DNA of 64,000 bases from Amaricoccus macauensis (GTDB lineage Bacteria > Pseudomonadota > Alphaproteobacteria > Rhodobacterales > Rhodobacteraceae), in contig NZ_JACHFM010000001.1 of assembly GCF_014201905.1 (NCBI RefSeq), positions 1,068,994 to 1,132,993 on the forward strand, read 5' to 3'. Numbering within the stretch: position 1 is the stretch's first letter; each line of letters opens with the position of its first letter. The notes under the pieces were generated by a model that searched no databases, was not told the origin of the DNA, and saw only the letters and a list, made by a program, of their open reading frames with translations. This document shows, piece after piece, positions 53,516 to 61,747 of the stretch. The translations under genes and the position numbers were made by a program.

Positions 53516-54989
53516 GCAGGTCCGAGTACTTCGCTTCGAGATAGTCGAGCAACGCGCGTTCGTCCGGCGCGCGCCCCACCGCCTCGGCGATCAGCCGCGT
53601 CGGAGGCACCATCCGCCCGCGCCGATGGATCCGCTCGCCGAGCCAGGCGACCACCTCTCCGAGTTCACCCGCCGCGAGCCGGGCGTCGAGATCGGGAATA
53701 TCGCGCTGGAGTGCCGCATGGATCTCGCCGGCATAGACATTGCCCAGCGTGTAGGTCGGGAAATAGCCGAAGAGGCCGGCCGACCAGTGCACGTCCTGCA
53801 GGACGCCGCGCCGCGCGTCCGGCACCGCCTGCCCGAAGTCCGCGAGGAAGCGCGCATTCCATGCCGCCTCGAGTTCGCGCACCGGGAGCGACCCGGCAAT
53901 GAGCGCCCGCTCGAGATCGAAACGCATCAGGATGTGCAGGTTGTAATGCACCTCGTCCGCCTCGGTGCGGATGAATCCGGGCTGCACCGCGTTCACCAGC
54001 CGCCAGAGCGCGTCCGGGTCCGCCACCCCGGCACTGCCGAGGCCCGTCTGCATCTCGCGGAACAGGAAGTCGCAGAACGCCCGGCTGCGCCCGAGCTGGT
54101 TCTCGAAGAGCCGCGACTGGCTCTCGTGAACCGCCATCGAGGCGTGCATACCCGCGGGCAACATGGCCTGCGCCGGATTGAGCCCCTGCTCGTAGACCGC
54201 GTGACCCACCTCGTGGAGCGTGGAATAGAGGCAATCCTGCGGGTCCGACGGGTCGATGCGCGTGGTGATCCGCACGTCCCCGGCCGAGCCCGAGCACGAC
54301 GGATGCACCGCGAGATCAAGCCGCCCCGCCTGCCAGTCGTAGCCGAACACACCGCCGAGCCGGCGCGCCAGCGCGAGCTGCGCCTCGGCCGGAAACTGCC
54401 CGGCAATCGCCGGGGCGGACGGCCGCTTCGCCGCGATCCGGCCCGCGAGATCGACGAGGCCGGGCCGGAGCCGCGCAAAGATCGCGTCGAGCTCCGCGGC
54501 GGTCGTCCCGGGCTCGAAACCGTCGAGAAGCGCGTCATAGCCGCTGATGCCGTCCTCAGCGAGGCATTCCGCCTCGGCACGCTTCAGCGCCACGATCCGC
54601 TCGAGGGTCGGCGCGAACGCCGCGAAGTCGCTCGCAGTCCGGGCCTTGACCCACACCTCCTGCCCGAGCGCCGACGCGCGGGCGAGATCGGCCGCGAGTG
54701 CCGGCGGCACCCTGACCGCGCGACGGTGGATGCGCCCCGCCTCCGCGACGTTGACGGCATCGGCCCCCTGCGCGGTCGCGGCGAAGGCCACGAGCTCGCC
54801 GAGCCGCGGGTCGCTGGCGAGGTCGTGGATCGCGGAGGCGACGGCGGCCGCGTGCTCGGCGCGCTGCGCCCCGCCCTTGGGCGGCATCTGGGTTTCCTGA
54901 TCCCAGTTCAGCAGCCCCGCCACCTCCTCCAGCGCGCCTATCCGGCGCAGGCGCGCCGCGAGTTCTTCGTACGCGGCAATCGTATCCAT
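53505..54989 (-). CDS. M32 family metallocarboxypeptidase
   Basis: A 494-residue zinc carboxypeptidase of the thermostable carboxypeptidase 1 family. HEVGH (in STLHEVGHAVYEQGL, about residues 265-279) gives the HExxH zinc site; the third ligand Glu is in VHESQSRLFENQL near 296-305; DPSDP and HPSCSG are family markers. It removes C-terminal residues from peptides in the cytosol. Start at ATG 54989. It is upstream of, and overlaps, mtgA; joint expression looks incidental. Confidence 0.95.
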   Translation of the reverse strand: MDTIAAYEELAARLRRIGALEEVAGLLNWDQETQMPPKGGAQRAEHAAAVASAIHDLASDPRLGELVAFAATAQGADAVNVAEAGRIHRRAVRVPPALAADLARASALGQEVWVKARTASDFAAFAPTLERIVALKRAEAECLAEDGISGYDALLDGFEPGTTAAELDAIFARLRPGLVDLAGRIAAKRPSAPAIAGQFPAEAQLALARRLGGVFGYDWQAGRLDLAVHPSCSGSAGDVRITTRIDPSDPQDCLYSTLHEVGHAVYEQGLNPAQAMLPAGMHASMAVHESQSRLFENQLGRSRAFCDFLFREMQTGLGSAGVADPDALWRLVNAVQPGFIRTEADEVHYNLHILMRFDLERALIAGSLPVRELEAAWNARFLADFGQAVPDARRGVLQDVHWSAGLFGYFPTYTLGNVYAGEIHAALQRDIPDLDARLAAGELGEVVAWLGERIHRRGRMVPPTRLIAEAVGRAPDERALLDYLEAKYSDLHDL

Positions 54990-55109
54990 CTTGCACAATA
55001 CTCCCACGATCATCGACCTTCACTCTATCCCTGAAGCAGTTTCCGGCAATGCCCGGCTTGACCGAAGGCTCTGCAAAATGGACGAAGGAAAAAAAGCAGA
55101 GGAGCCCCG

Positions 55110-55622
55110 ATGTCTGATCTTGCCGCCACCGACCGCACCATTGTTGCAGAGCCACTTGACGCTGCCGCGTTCGCCCCGTGGGGCGACGTGATTGATGCAA
55201 CGGGGGACAGTTTCCCGATCAACGGCGGCATGTGCGACCGCTTCCACAACCAGGCCCGCATGGAGTTCACCGAAGGTGGCACGGCCGGCATCAGCGTCGG
55301 CTACGGCCGCCCGTATCCGCTGCCGCTGAATTTCAACCTCGTCGAGCGCCACCCGCTCGGCAGCCAGGCGTTCATGCCCCTGAGCGAGGATCCGTTCCTC
55401 GTGGTCGTGGCACCTGACGAGAATGGCCGCCCGGGTCGCCCGCGCGCCTTCATCACGAAGCCCGGTCAGGGCGTGAACTATATCCGCAACGTCTGGCACG
55501 GCGTGCTGACGCCGCTCGGCCGCCCCGGCGCCTTCACGATCGTCGATCGCGTGGGCGGCACCGGCAACAATCTCGAGGAATTCCGCTACGACGCGGAATG
55601 GACCATCGTCCCGATGAAGTGA
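55110..55622 (+). CDS. allA: Ureidoglycolate lyase
   Basis: A 170-residue AllA-type protein: EPLDAAAFAPWGDVI at the start, NGGMCDRFHNQARMEF, VERHPLGSQAFMPL and the YIRNVWHGVLTPLG segment with conserved His. It splits ureidoglycolate to glyoxylate and urea in allantoin/purine breakdown, supplying nitrogen. No other purine-catabolism genes are adjacent. GAGGAG ribosome site before the ATG. Confidence 0.95.
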   Translation: MSDLAATDRTIVAEPLDAAAFAPWGDVIDATGDSFPINGGMCDRFHNQARMEFTEGGTAGISVGYGRPYPLPLNFNLVERHPLGSQAFMPLSEDPFLVVVAPDENGRPGRPRAFITKPGQGVNYIRNVWHGVLTPLGRPGAFTIVDRVGGTGNNLEEFRYDAEWTIVPMK

Positions 55623-55645
55623 CGCGCGACGCCGCGTGACTGCGT

Positions 55646-55677
55646 TGGCGGGCTTCCGGTCAGACGGGCGCCCGCCA
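55646..55677. terminator. Inverted repeat between convergent allA and GST genes
   Basis: TGGCGGGC (55646-55653) pairs perfectly with GCCCGCCA (55670-55677) across 16 bases, between the stops at 55622 and 55705. No T-run. Confidence 0.4.
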
Positions 55678-55704
55678 GCACTCTCACCCAAGGGAACGCC
55701 GCGA

Positions 55705-56313
55705 CTATTCGACCGGCCGGGTCGCCACCATGGACGGCCGCTCGGCGAACTGCTCGAACCAGCGCGCGACGCCCGGCCGGCCCGCCCGCCAGTTCCGGCC
55801 CGCGTGACGGAAATCGAGATATCCGAGCGCGCAGCCGACAGCGATCTGCCCGGCGTCGATCCGACCGGCGAGATGCGCCAGCCAGCGATCCTCCAGCGCG
55901 TCGAGCGTCCGGGCGATCTTTGTCCACTGCCCCTCGACCCAGGCCGCGCTCTGCGCCGCCTCCTCGCGCAGCTTCCGCTCGTAGACCATGAGAACCGCCG
56001 CCTCGTTGATCCCGTCGCCGGCTGCCTCGAGCGTCAGCGTCTCCCAGACGCGCGGTCCGTCCGGATAGAGGCCGCCCCCGACGATCGAGTCGAGATAGCG
56101 GGTGATGACCCGGCTGTCGTAGATCGCCGGTCCGTCCGGGCGCTCCAGCGTCGGAACCTTGCCGAGGGGGTTCACCGCCACCGGCATCGTCCCGGGAGCC
56201 ACCGGGTTGCCCGCCGCCGACACGAGCTTGACCTGCTCGAGCTGTCCGGTCTCGTGCAGCGTCACCATGACCTTGCGCACGAAGGGCGAGGTCGCGCTGT
56301 GATGGAGGCGCAT
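55705..56313 (-). CDS. Glutathione S-transferase family protein
   Basis: A 202-residue GST: N-terminal thioredoxin-like domain (LHHSATSPFVRKVMVTLHET; cis-Pro in GKVPTLERPDG near 50; YDSRVITRYLD near 65) and alpha-helical C domain ending AGRPGVARWFEQFAERPSM. The active site likely uses Ser near residue 9. The upstream small membrane gene ends on the start codon of this gene (TGATG overlap), so the two are coupled. Only weak similarity to the GST at 51.4 kb. Confidence 0.92.
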   Translation of the reverse strand: MRLHHSATSPFVRKVMVTLHETGQLEQVKLVSAAGNPVAPGTMPVAVNPLGKVPTLERPDGPAIYDSRVITRYLDSIVGGGLYPDGPRVWETLTLEAAGDGINEAAVLMVYERKLREEAAQSAAWVEGQWTKIARTLDALEDRWLAHLAGRIDAGQIAVGCALGYLDFRHAGRNWRAGRPGVARWFEQFAERPSMVATRPVE

Positions 56314-56606
56314 CAGCCGACCCGCCGGAGCCGCACCCGTCCGAGCGCCGACGCGTCGATCTCGAGCGCCGGCCCGCCCGGTTTCAGGCGCAGCACCCGG
56401 CGCAGACGCCCGTGGCCATGCACGGCACGCTCATCCTCGGCTCGGTGGGCGTGGCCGCCCATACCTTCGGGAATCCCGTCGAGCACCGCCTGATGCTCGG
56501 CATCCTTCGGCTGGGTCGCCGCCCGCGAGGCGACGATCGCCACGGCCGCCACCGCGCCGAAACGAAGCGCGGTCCAGGCGAGGGGTGCAAGCGCGGCAGG
56601 AATCAT
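56313..56606 (-). CDS. Small single-pass membrane protein
   Basis: A 97-residue protein: a hydrophobic N-terminal helix (PLAWTALRFGAVAAVAIVAS, about 8-27), then a polar His/Asp/Glu-rich stretch (residues 30-65) and a basic end. GGGGAG lies 11 bases upstream of the ATG at 56606. Its stop overlaps the GST start. No family recognised. Its reality rests on the coupling and ribosome site. Confidence 0.6.
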   Translation of the reverse strand: MIPAALAPLAWTALRFGAVAAVAIVASRAATQPKDAEHQAVLDGIPEGMGGHAHRAEDERAVHGHGRLRRVLRLKPGGPALEIDASALGRVRLRRVG

Positions 56607-56785
56607 CGGCAGAGATCTCCCCGGAAAGGCCCGACGGATGTCGAAACGCCTGACACATATAGTCCATTGCCCGGCCCAACAAAGCCAGCGGCAAAAATTT
56701 CGGCAACATCTGACGCGCCGCAGCGACCCCCTTGAAATCGGCCGCGAAAGTGCTTGATGATGTGGGTAAGCATCGGGAGTACACA

Positions 56786-56911
56786 ATGGCCCACCTGACC
56801 CCCCTCCTCGGAATCGCTCTCGGGATCGCGATGACCGCCGGGCTGGCATGGGTCGCCGGCCGCAAGCCCACTCCGGTCCCCGTCCGAACCGACGACCGCA
56901 AGCGTCGCTGA
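56786..56911 (+). CDS. Very small membrane protein (41 residues)
   Basis: An ATG at 56786 after GGGAG opens a 41-residue frame: one hydrophobic helix (TPLLGIALGIAMTAGLAWVA, split as LLGIALGIAMTAGLAWVAG) and a basic tail ending DDRKRR. Short, but the composition is that of a real single-span peptide rather than random frame. Function unknown; it precedes the entericidin-like gene by 149 bases. Confidence 0.5.
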   Translation: MAHLTPLLGIALGIAMTAGLAWVAGRKPTPVPVRTDDRKRR

Positions 56912-56971
56912 TACACCGACTTTCGCCCGGCGAATCGCGCTGATAGGCTTCGGGTGAACGCTGGCTCCCGT

Positions 56972-56996
56972 GGAACTTCTCCGGGACGCGAGCGTT
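56972..56996 (+). promoter_or_regulatory. Candidate EcfG-type stress promoter for entericidin-like gene
   Basis: GGAAC (56972-56976), 16-base spacer, CGTT (56993-56996): exact general-stress sigma consensus, 64 bases upstream of the ATG at 57061. Confidence 0.65.
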
Positions 56997-57060
56997 CAAC
57001 GACAGCGAAATCCGAAGTGCGTCCGATCCATCGGGCGCCCGGCCAACCAAGGAGCCTTTC

Positions 57061-57201
57061 ATGATCCGCACTCTGGCGCTCGTGCTCGCCGCCGCCTTTT
57101 CGCTTGCTGCCTGCAACACCATGCAGGGCGCAGGCAAGGATATCTCCTCCGCCGGTGACGCGGTGACCGATACCGCGCACGACACTCAGCAGCAGATGTG
57201 A
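57061..57201 (+). CDS. Entericidin A/B-like small lipoprotein
   Basis: A 46-residue lipoprotein with a signal peptide and lipobox SLAAC (Cys at residue 18), followed by NTMQGAGKDISSAGDAV and a polar tail, matching the entericidin family pattern (C-N-T-x-x-G-x-G-x-D). AAGGAG sits 6 bases before the ATG. Entericidin B is a stress-induced, membrane-active lipoprotein in E. coli; family members are common in Alphaproteobacteria. A terminator follows and a stress promoter precedes, so it is a single-gene unit. Confidence 0.9.
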   Translation: MIRTLALVLAAAFSLAACNTMQGAGKDISSAGDAVTDTAHDTQQQM

Positions 57202-57236
57202 GCCCAGGGCCCAAGGGCTCCGCTACGGACTCGGAA

Positions 57237-57266
57237 GGCCCGGTCGGTTTCCCGACCGGGCCTTTT
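57237..57266 (+). terminator. Rho-independent terminator of entericidin-like gene
   Basis: An 11-bp perfect stem (57237-57247 with 57252-57262), loop TTTC, followed by TTTT. It also lies between this gene and the convergent TetR gene. Confidence 0.88.
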
Positions 57267-57273
57267 CCTGACT

Positions 57274-57909
57274 TCAGGCCAATGCTGGCTGCGGCGCGGC
57301 ATAGCGCGCGAGGAAAGTCTTCACCGCTTCCTCGGCAAACTGGGTGATCTCGGCCGCGGACTCCGCGTCCGACATCAGGCGCGCGCCAAGCAGGGCGCGC
57401 AGAAAGCCGCCGGCCTTGCAGAGCGCGACGAACTGTTCGGCGGCAATGTCAGGGTCGTCGATGACAAGCTCACCCCGTTCCACGGCGCCCTTGAGGAAAT
57501 CCGACAGCCGTGCGCGGGCCTGCGCCGGGCCGGCCTCGTAGAACGCCCGCCCGAGGTCGGGGAATCGGCCCGACTCGGCGATGCAGACGCGAAACATCTC
57601 CTGCGCCGACGGGGAATAGAGAAAACTCGCAAAGGTATGCGCCATCTGCCGGAGCGTCGCCTCGATCGGGCCGCCCGGGTTGCCGCCGCAGATCACCGCG
57701 CCCTGCTGGCTGCAGCGGCTCTGTACCACTGCCTCGAAGAGCCGCCGCTTGTCGGGGAAATAGCTGTACAGAGTGGCCTTTGACGCGCCGGCCGCACGGG
57801 CGATCTCATCGACGCTCGCCCCCTCGAAGCCGTGCTCCATGAACACCCTGTAAGCACCGTCGATGAGTTGCTGCCGCTTTGGTGTCAGCCGCCCTTCAGT
57901 CTCGCCCAT
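57274..57909 (-). CDS. TetR/AcrR family transcription regulator
   Basis: A 211-residue repressor. HTH in residues about 12-58 (RQQLIDGAYRVFMEHGFEGASVDEIARAAGASKATLYSYFPDK pattern), then an all-helical ligand domain of the AcrR/TetR C-terminal type (about 70-205). ATG 57909 is preferred over 57915 by ribosome-site spacing (GAGGG). Possible targets are the two palindromic operators at 58321-58366, 410 bases away across one small gene. Confidence 0.93.
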   Translation of the reverse strand: MGETEGRLTPKRQQLIDGAYRVFMEHGFEGASVDEIARAAGASKATLYSYFPDKRRLFEAVVQSRCSQQGAVICGGNPGGPIEATLRQMAHTFASFLYSPSAQEMFRVCIAESGRFPDLGRAFYEAGPAQARARLSDFLKGAVERGELVIDDPDIAAEQFVALCKAGGFLRALLGARLMSDAESAAEITQFAEEAVKTFLARYAAPQPALA

Positions 57910-58051
57910 CCGCATTCCCTCACGCCACGGAACACGTTCTGGCGCAAAGAAAACCGTAGCAATTGGTCTCGGACTGGGCAAGCGTCCGGAGCGGCGCGGC
58001 AAACCGCTCCCGGGCCAGCGTGACGTGCGAGCCCGGGTACGTACGACCGGG

Positions 58052-58282
58052 TCAGGTATTGTCGCGGTCGATCTTCTTCTTTGCGAGTTCTTCCAGGCTG
58101 AGCTTGCCGCAGTCCTCACCACGGATGCCGTGGATCCGCTCAAGCTGGGTACAGACCGGTGCGGCGCCTGTGCCCGAATACGGTGTCTGGTGCTGTTGGC
58201 TCGCCTGCTGGGCGAAGGCTGCGGAGGTGATCGAAAGGCCGAAAATCGCAGCCGCGGCGCTGGAGCGCAGGAGGAATGTCAT
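58052..58282 (-). CDS. Small exported hypothetical protein
   Basis: A 76-residue protein with a signal peptide (MTFLLRSSAAAAIFG..., cleavage after AAFA near residue 24) and a short polar mature part with two Cys (VCTQLERI and EDCGKLS) that may form a disulfide, ending KKKIDRDNT. ATG 58282 follows GGGGAG; longer in-frame starts exist at 58300 and 58321, the last inside the operator. Regulated from the operator/promoter block upstream. No family recognised. Confidence 0.65.
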   Translation of the reverse strand: MTFLLRSSAAAAIFGLSITSAAFAQQASQQHQTPYSGTGAAPVCTQLERIHGIRGEDCGKLSLEELAKKKIDRDNT

Positions 58283-58320
58283 TGGTAGCAGTCTCCCCAT
58301 GATCTTCGAAGCACGAATCA

Positions 58321-58337
58321 AACTGAACCGTTCAGTT
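58321..58337. promoter_or_regulatory. Palindromic operator, proximal copy
   Basis: AACTGAACCGTTCAGTT: 7-base arms around CCG, a TetR-family-style operator. Confidence 0.7.
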
Positions 58338-58347
58338 CTCCCAACTA

Positions 58348-58373
58348 ACTATACCGAACGGTTCAGCCGTCAA
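58348..58373 (-). promoter_or_regulatory. Candidate promoter overlapping distal operator
   Basis: On the minus strand TTGACG (58373-58368) and TATAGT (58353-58348) are 14 bases apart, or TTGACG with TAGTTA 16 apart. The distal operator copy fills the spacer, so binding there would block RNA polymerase. Confidence 0.45.
58354..58366. promoter_or_regulatory. Palindromic operator, distal copy
   Basis: CCGAACGGTTCAG, the reverse complement of CTGAACCGTTC plus GG: it differs from the core of the proximal copy at one position. The centres are 31 bases apart. Confidence 0.65.
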
Positions 58374-58488
58374 CCCCGATAGCGGCAACGCGCGGAATTG
58401 CTGTACCAGCCCGCATGGGTCAGCCCCCCGCCTTGCGAGACTGCCGGCCATGTGATTAACGAAACCGACTCGCTCGGGAGGGACGACC

Positions 58489-59103
58489 ATGGACAAGTTC
58501 ACGAAGCTCACCGGTGTCGCGGCGCCGCTGCCGCTTATCAACGTCGACACCGACATGATCATCCCCAAGCAGTTCCTGAAGACGATCCAGCGCTCCGGGC
58601 TCGGCAAGAACCTGTTCGACGAGATGCGCTACGATGCCGACGGCAACGAGAACCCGGACTTCGTCCTCAACAAGCCGGCGTATCGCAACGCCGAGATCCT
58701 CGTCTCCGGCGAGAACTTCGGCTGCGGCTCCAGCCGCGAGCACGCGCCGTGGGCGCTGCTCGACTTCGGCATCCGCTGTGTCGTGGCGCCGAGCTTCGCG
58801 GACATCTTCTACAACAACTGCTTCAAGAACGGCATCCTGCCCATCGCGCTGCCGCAGGAAGACGTGGACAAGCTGATGGACGACGCCGACCGCGGCTCGA
58901 ACGCGGTCATCACCGTTGATCTCGAGAACCAGGTCATCACCGGGCCGGACGGTGGCTCGATCGCCTTCGAGGTCGATGCCTTCCGCAAGCACTGCCTGCT
59001 GAACGGTCTCGACGACATTGGCCTCACCATGGAGAAGGCCAGTGCGATCGACTCCTACGAGGCGAAGCAGGCGTCCAGCACGCCCTGGCTCAAGGCCGGC
59101 TGA
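58489..59103 (+). CDS. leuD: 3-isopropylmalate dehydratase small subunit
   Basis: A 204-residue Leu[27 protein letters not shown] at the start, the swivel-domain [19 protein letters not shown] (about 76-94) and the [18 protein letters not shown] block. With LeuC it isomerises 2- to 3-isopropylmalate in leucine synthesis. leuC and leuB are not adjacent here. GGGAGGGA ribosome site. The 3' end overlaps the convergent GAF gene by 14 bases. Confidence 0.97.
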   Translation: MDKFTKLTGVAAPLPLINVDTDMIIPKQFLKTIQRSGLGKNLFDEMRYDADGNENPDFVLNKPAYRNAEILVSGENFGCGSSREHAPWALLDFGIRCVVAPSFADIFYNNCFKNGILPIALPQEDVDKLMDDADRGSNAVITVDLENQVITGPDGGSIAFEVDAFRKHCLLNGLDDIGLTMEKASAIDSYEAKQASSTPWLKAG

Positions 59104-59545
59104 ACACCGCCGCCACCAGCGCTTCGAGCGCCCGGGCGTCTTCCGCATCAAAGGCGCCCGGCGTGTTGCTGTCCACATCCAGCACCGCCATGAGCGCGCC
59201 GGCTCCGTCGAACACCGGCACGACGATCTCGGAACGCGTGCTCGACGCACAGGCGATGTGGCCGGGAAACGCATCGACATCCGGCACCACCTGCGTGCGG
59301 CCCTCACGCGCCGCGGCGCCACAGACTCCGCGCTCGAACGGGATGACGAGGCAGCCATGCCCGCCCTGGTACGGGCCGATCTTCAGCATTCCCGGTGTCG
59401 TCACCCGGTAGAAGCCCACCCAGTCGAAATCCCCGAAGCCGTGGAAGAGCTCGCATGCGACCGTCGCCATCAGCGCGATCGCGTCGGTCTCGCCTTCCAC
59501 CACAGCCTCGATCCGCTGCCCCACCTCGTGATAGTCGCGACTCAT
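59090..59545 (-). CDS. Free methionine-(R)-sulfoxide reductase (GAF domain)
   Basis: A 151-residue GAF protein of the fRMsr (MsrC/YebR) type: WVGFYRVT near 43-50, [15 protein letters not shown] (Cys near 75), then [21 protein letters not shown] with the catalytic Cys near 99 and EIVVPVFD after it. It reduces free methionine-R-sulfoxide with thioredoxin. One base separates its ATG from the stop of the upstream P-II gene, so it is the last gene of the nitrogen operon. Confidence 0.92.
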   Translation of the reverse strand: MSRDYHEVGQRIEAVVEGETDAIALMATVACELFHGFGDFDWVGFYRVTTPGMLKIGPYQGGHGCLVIPFERGVCGAAAREGRTQVVPDVDAFPGHIACASSTRSEIVVPVFDGAGALMAVLDVDSNTPGAFDAEDARALEALVAAVFSRP

Positions 59546-59546
59546 T

Positions 59547-59885
59547 TCAGAGCGCCTCGTCGCCGGTCTCGCCGGTGCGAATCCGCATGGCTTCGCCGAC
59601 TTCCACCACGAAAAGCTTGCCGTCGCCGATCTTGCCGGTCCGCGCCGTCGTCGCGAGCACCTCAATCACCTCCGTGGCGATCGAATCCGGCACAACCATT
59701 TCAAGGCGCAGTTTCGGCACGAAGTTCACCTGAAACTCCCCGCCACGGTAGACTTCCGTGTGCCCGGACTGCCGTCCGAAGCCGCGCACCTCGTTGACCA
59801 TCATCCCCTTCACTCCGACGGCCGAGAGCGCGGCGCGCACTTCGTCGAGCTTGAACGGCTTGATGACGGCAATGACGAGCTTCAT
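59547..59885 (-). CDS. P-II nitrogen regulator, variant lacking Tyr51
   Basis: A 112-residue P-II protein with the complete fold (MKLVIAVIKPFKLDEVRAAL; B-loop TARTGKIGDGKLFV; C-loop RTGETGDEAL). In the T-loop, residue 51 is Phe (YRGGEFQVNF) where GlnB/GlnK carry the Tyr that GlnD uridylylates; Tyr46 is kept. P-II trimers sense ATP/ADP and 2-oxoglutarate and gate AmtB. GGAGGAT ribosome site. Third gene after glnK and amtB. Confidence 0.95.
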   Translation of the reverse strand: MKLVIAVIKPFKLDEVRAALSAVGVKGMMVNEVRGFGRQSGHTEVYRGGEFQVNFVPKLRLEMVVPDSIATEVIEVLATTARTGKIGDGKLFVVEVGEAMRIRTGETGDEAL

Positions 59886-59989
59886 GGCTGATCCTCCAGA
59901 ACGCGCGAACGGGCCGGTAGCACCGACCCGTTCAACCTGACCGTAGCGAGACGCCCTGCACCAGTGGGACGCGCGGGACGTCGTTTCCG

Positions 59990-61315
59990 TCAGTACACGT
60001 AAGCCCGTTCGCCGTGCTCCGCCAGATCGAGGCCTTCGCGTTCGATCTCTGGCGTCACGCGCAGGCCGATCAGCACATCGACGAGCTTGTAGAGGATGAG
60101 CGACACGATGCCGCACCATGCGATGGTCACGCAGACCGCCTTCACCTGGACGAGGAGCTGCGCGCCCATGGTGACGCCGTCGGCATAGCCGACCCCGCCG
60201 AACGTGCTCGACGCCAGCACGCCGGTCAGGATCGCGCCGACAATGCCGCCGACGCCGTGCACGCCGAAGACGTCGAGGCTGTCGTCATAGCCGAGATGCT
60301 CCTTCACCACGTTGACGAAGAAGTAGCAGCAGGCCGAGGCGATGAGGCCGAGAGCGATCGCGCCCACCGGCCCGACGAAGCCCGCGGCCGGCGTGACAGC
60401 GACGAGACCCGCCACCGCGCCCGACGCCGCACCGAGCATCGAGGCCTTGCTGCGGAGCACCGCTTCCAGCACCGACCAGCCGACCACGGCGCCCGCCGTG
60501 GCAACGAAGGTGTTCATCATCGCGAGCGAGGCGAGCCCACCGGCCGAGAGCGCGGACCCCGCGTTGAAGCCGAACCAGCCCACCCACAGGATCGCAGTGC
60601 CGACCATGGTGAGCGTCATGGAATGCGGCGCCATGATCTCCTTCCGGTAGCCAATGCGCGGACCGATCACCAGCGCGCCCACCAGTGCGGCGATGCCGGC
60701 GTTGATGTGAACCACCGTGCCGCCGGCGAAGTCCATCGCGCCCCAGTTGAAATAGAGCCCGGCCGGATCCCACGCCATGTGGGCGATCGGGAAGTAGACG
60801 AGCGTCACCCAGAGGATCGTGAACAGCATCACCGCCGAGAACCTGATCCGCTCGGCGAAGGCGCCGACGATGAGCGCGGGCGTGATCGCCGCGAACGTCA
60901 TCTGGAAGGCGGCGAACACCAGCTCCGGGATCGTGCCGGAGGCGGAGTCCGGCGTCACGCCGGACAGGAACACCTTGCCGAGACCGCCCCAGTATGGACT
61001 GTCCGACCCGCCGAAGCTCATGGAATAGCCGTAGAAGACGTAGAGGATCATCACCACCGAGGCGACGAGCGTGACCTGCATCAGCACCGAAAGCATGTTC
61101 TTGCTGCGGACGAGGCCACCGTAGAACAGCGCGAGCCCCGGGATCGTCATGAAGAGAACCAGCAGCGTCGAGGTCAGCATCCACGCAGTATCGCCGCTGT
61201 CGATCGCCGAGGCGACCTCGGTGACGACCTCGGGAGCCGCCGTGTCCTGCGCGAAGACCGGACCGGCGGCCAGAAGGGCAAGCGCCACCCAGGGCAGCTT
61301 GGGGAACATTCTCAT
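59990..61315 (-). CDS. amtB: Ammonium transporter
   Basis: A 441-residue Amt with signal peptide (about 1-22) and eleven transmembrane helices. The twin-His pore is visible in GGTVVHINAG (about residue 200) and FGVHGVGG (about 345); PALIVGAFAERI and GWFGFNAGSAL are family blocks. It conducts NH4+/NH3 and is blocked by GlnK. ATG 61315 follows AAGGAA; starts at 61309 or 61333 are possible. Flanked on both sides by P-II genes. Confidence 0.96.
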   Translation of the reverse strand: MRMFPKLPWVALALLAAGPVFAQDTAAPEVVTEVASAIDSGDTAWMLTSTLLVLFMTIPGLALFYGGLVRSKNMLSVLMQVTLVASVVMILYVFYGYSMSFGGSDSPYWGGLGKVFLSGVTPDSASGTIPELVFAAFQMTFAAITPALIVGAFAERIRFSAVMLFTILWVTLVYFPIAHMAWDPAGLYFNWGAMDFAGGTVVHINAGIAALVGALVIGPRIGYRKEIMAPHSMTLTMVGTAILWVGWFGFNAGSALSAGGLASLAMMNTFVATAGAVVGWSVLEAVLRSKASMLGAASGAVAGLVAVTPAAGFVGPVGAIALGLIASACCYFFVNVVKEHLGYDDSLDVFGVHGVGGIVGAILTGVLASSTFGGVGYADGVTMGAQLLVQVKAVCVTIAWCGIVSLILYKLVDVLIGLRVTPEIEREGLDLAEHGERAYVY

Positions 61316-61353
61316 GAAACCGATTCCTTGCATGTATCTCTTGGGTGGATTGC

Positions 61354-61692
61354 TCAGAGCGCCTCGTCCCCGGTCTCGCCGGTGCGGATCCTGAGGGCCT
61401 GCTCGACGGAGAGGACGAAGATCTTGCCGTCGCCGATCTTGCCGGTCCTGGCAGTGGTCCCGAGGGCGTCGACGACGTGGGCGGCCACCGAGTCCGGTAC
61501 CACCAGCTCGATCTTCACCTTCGGCACGAAATTCACGACGTACTCCGCGCCGCGGTATATCTCGGTGTGGCCCGATTGCCGCCCGTAGCCCTTCACCTCC
61601 GAAACCATCAGGCCCTGCACCCCCAGAGCGGTCAGGGCTTCGCGGACTTCCTCGAGCTTGAACGGCTTGATAACGGCGATGATCAGTTTCAT
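61354..61692 (-). CDS. glnK: P-II nitrogen regulator GlnK
   Basis: A 112-residue P-II with a canonical T-loop (GRQSGHTEIYRGAEYVVNF: Tyr46 and uridylylatable Tyr51 both present), B-loop TARTGKIGDGKIFV and C-terminal RTGETGDEAL. It senses nitrogen state and controls the adjacent AmtB and other targets. First gene of the operon, 45 bases after a predicted sigma-54 start site. It shares the same C-terminal twelve residues as the variant copy, which suggests a local duplication. Confidence 0.96.
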   Translation of the reverse strand: MKLIIAVIKPFKLEEVREALTALGVQGLMVSEVKGYGRQSGHTEIYRGAEYVVNFVPKVKIELVVPDSVAAHVVDALGTTARTGKIGDGKIFVLSVEQALRIRTGETGDEAL

Positions 61693-61747
61693 CCGGTCCC
61701 TCGTCCCCCGTTGCATCTTGCAGCGCAGCAGCGCCTTACCGATGCCA

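Noticed and set aside
57061-57201. Entericidin antidote/toxin pair
   Set aside because: Only one entericidin-like gene is present; the neighbouring 41-codon frame has no lipobox.
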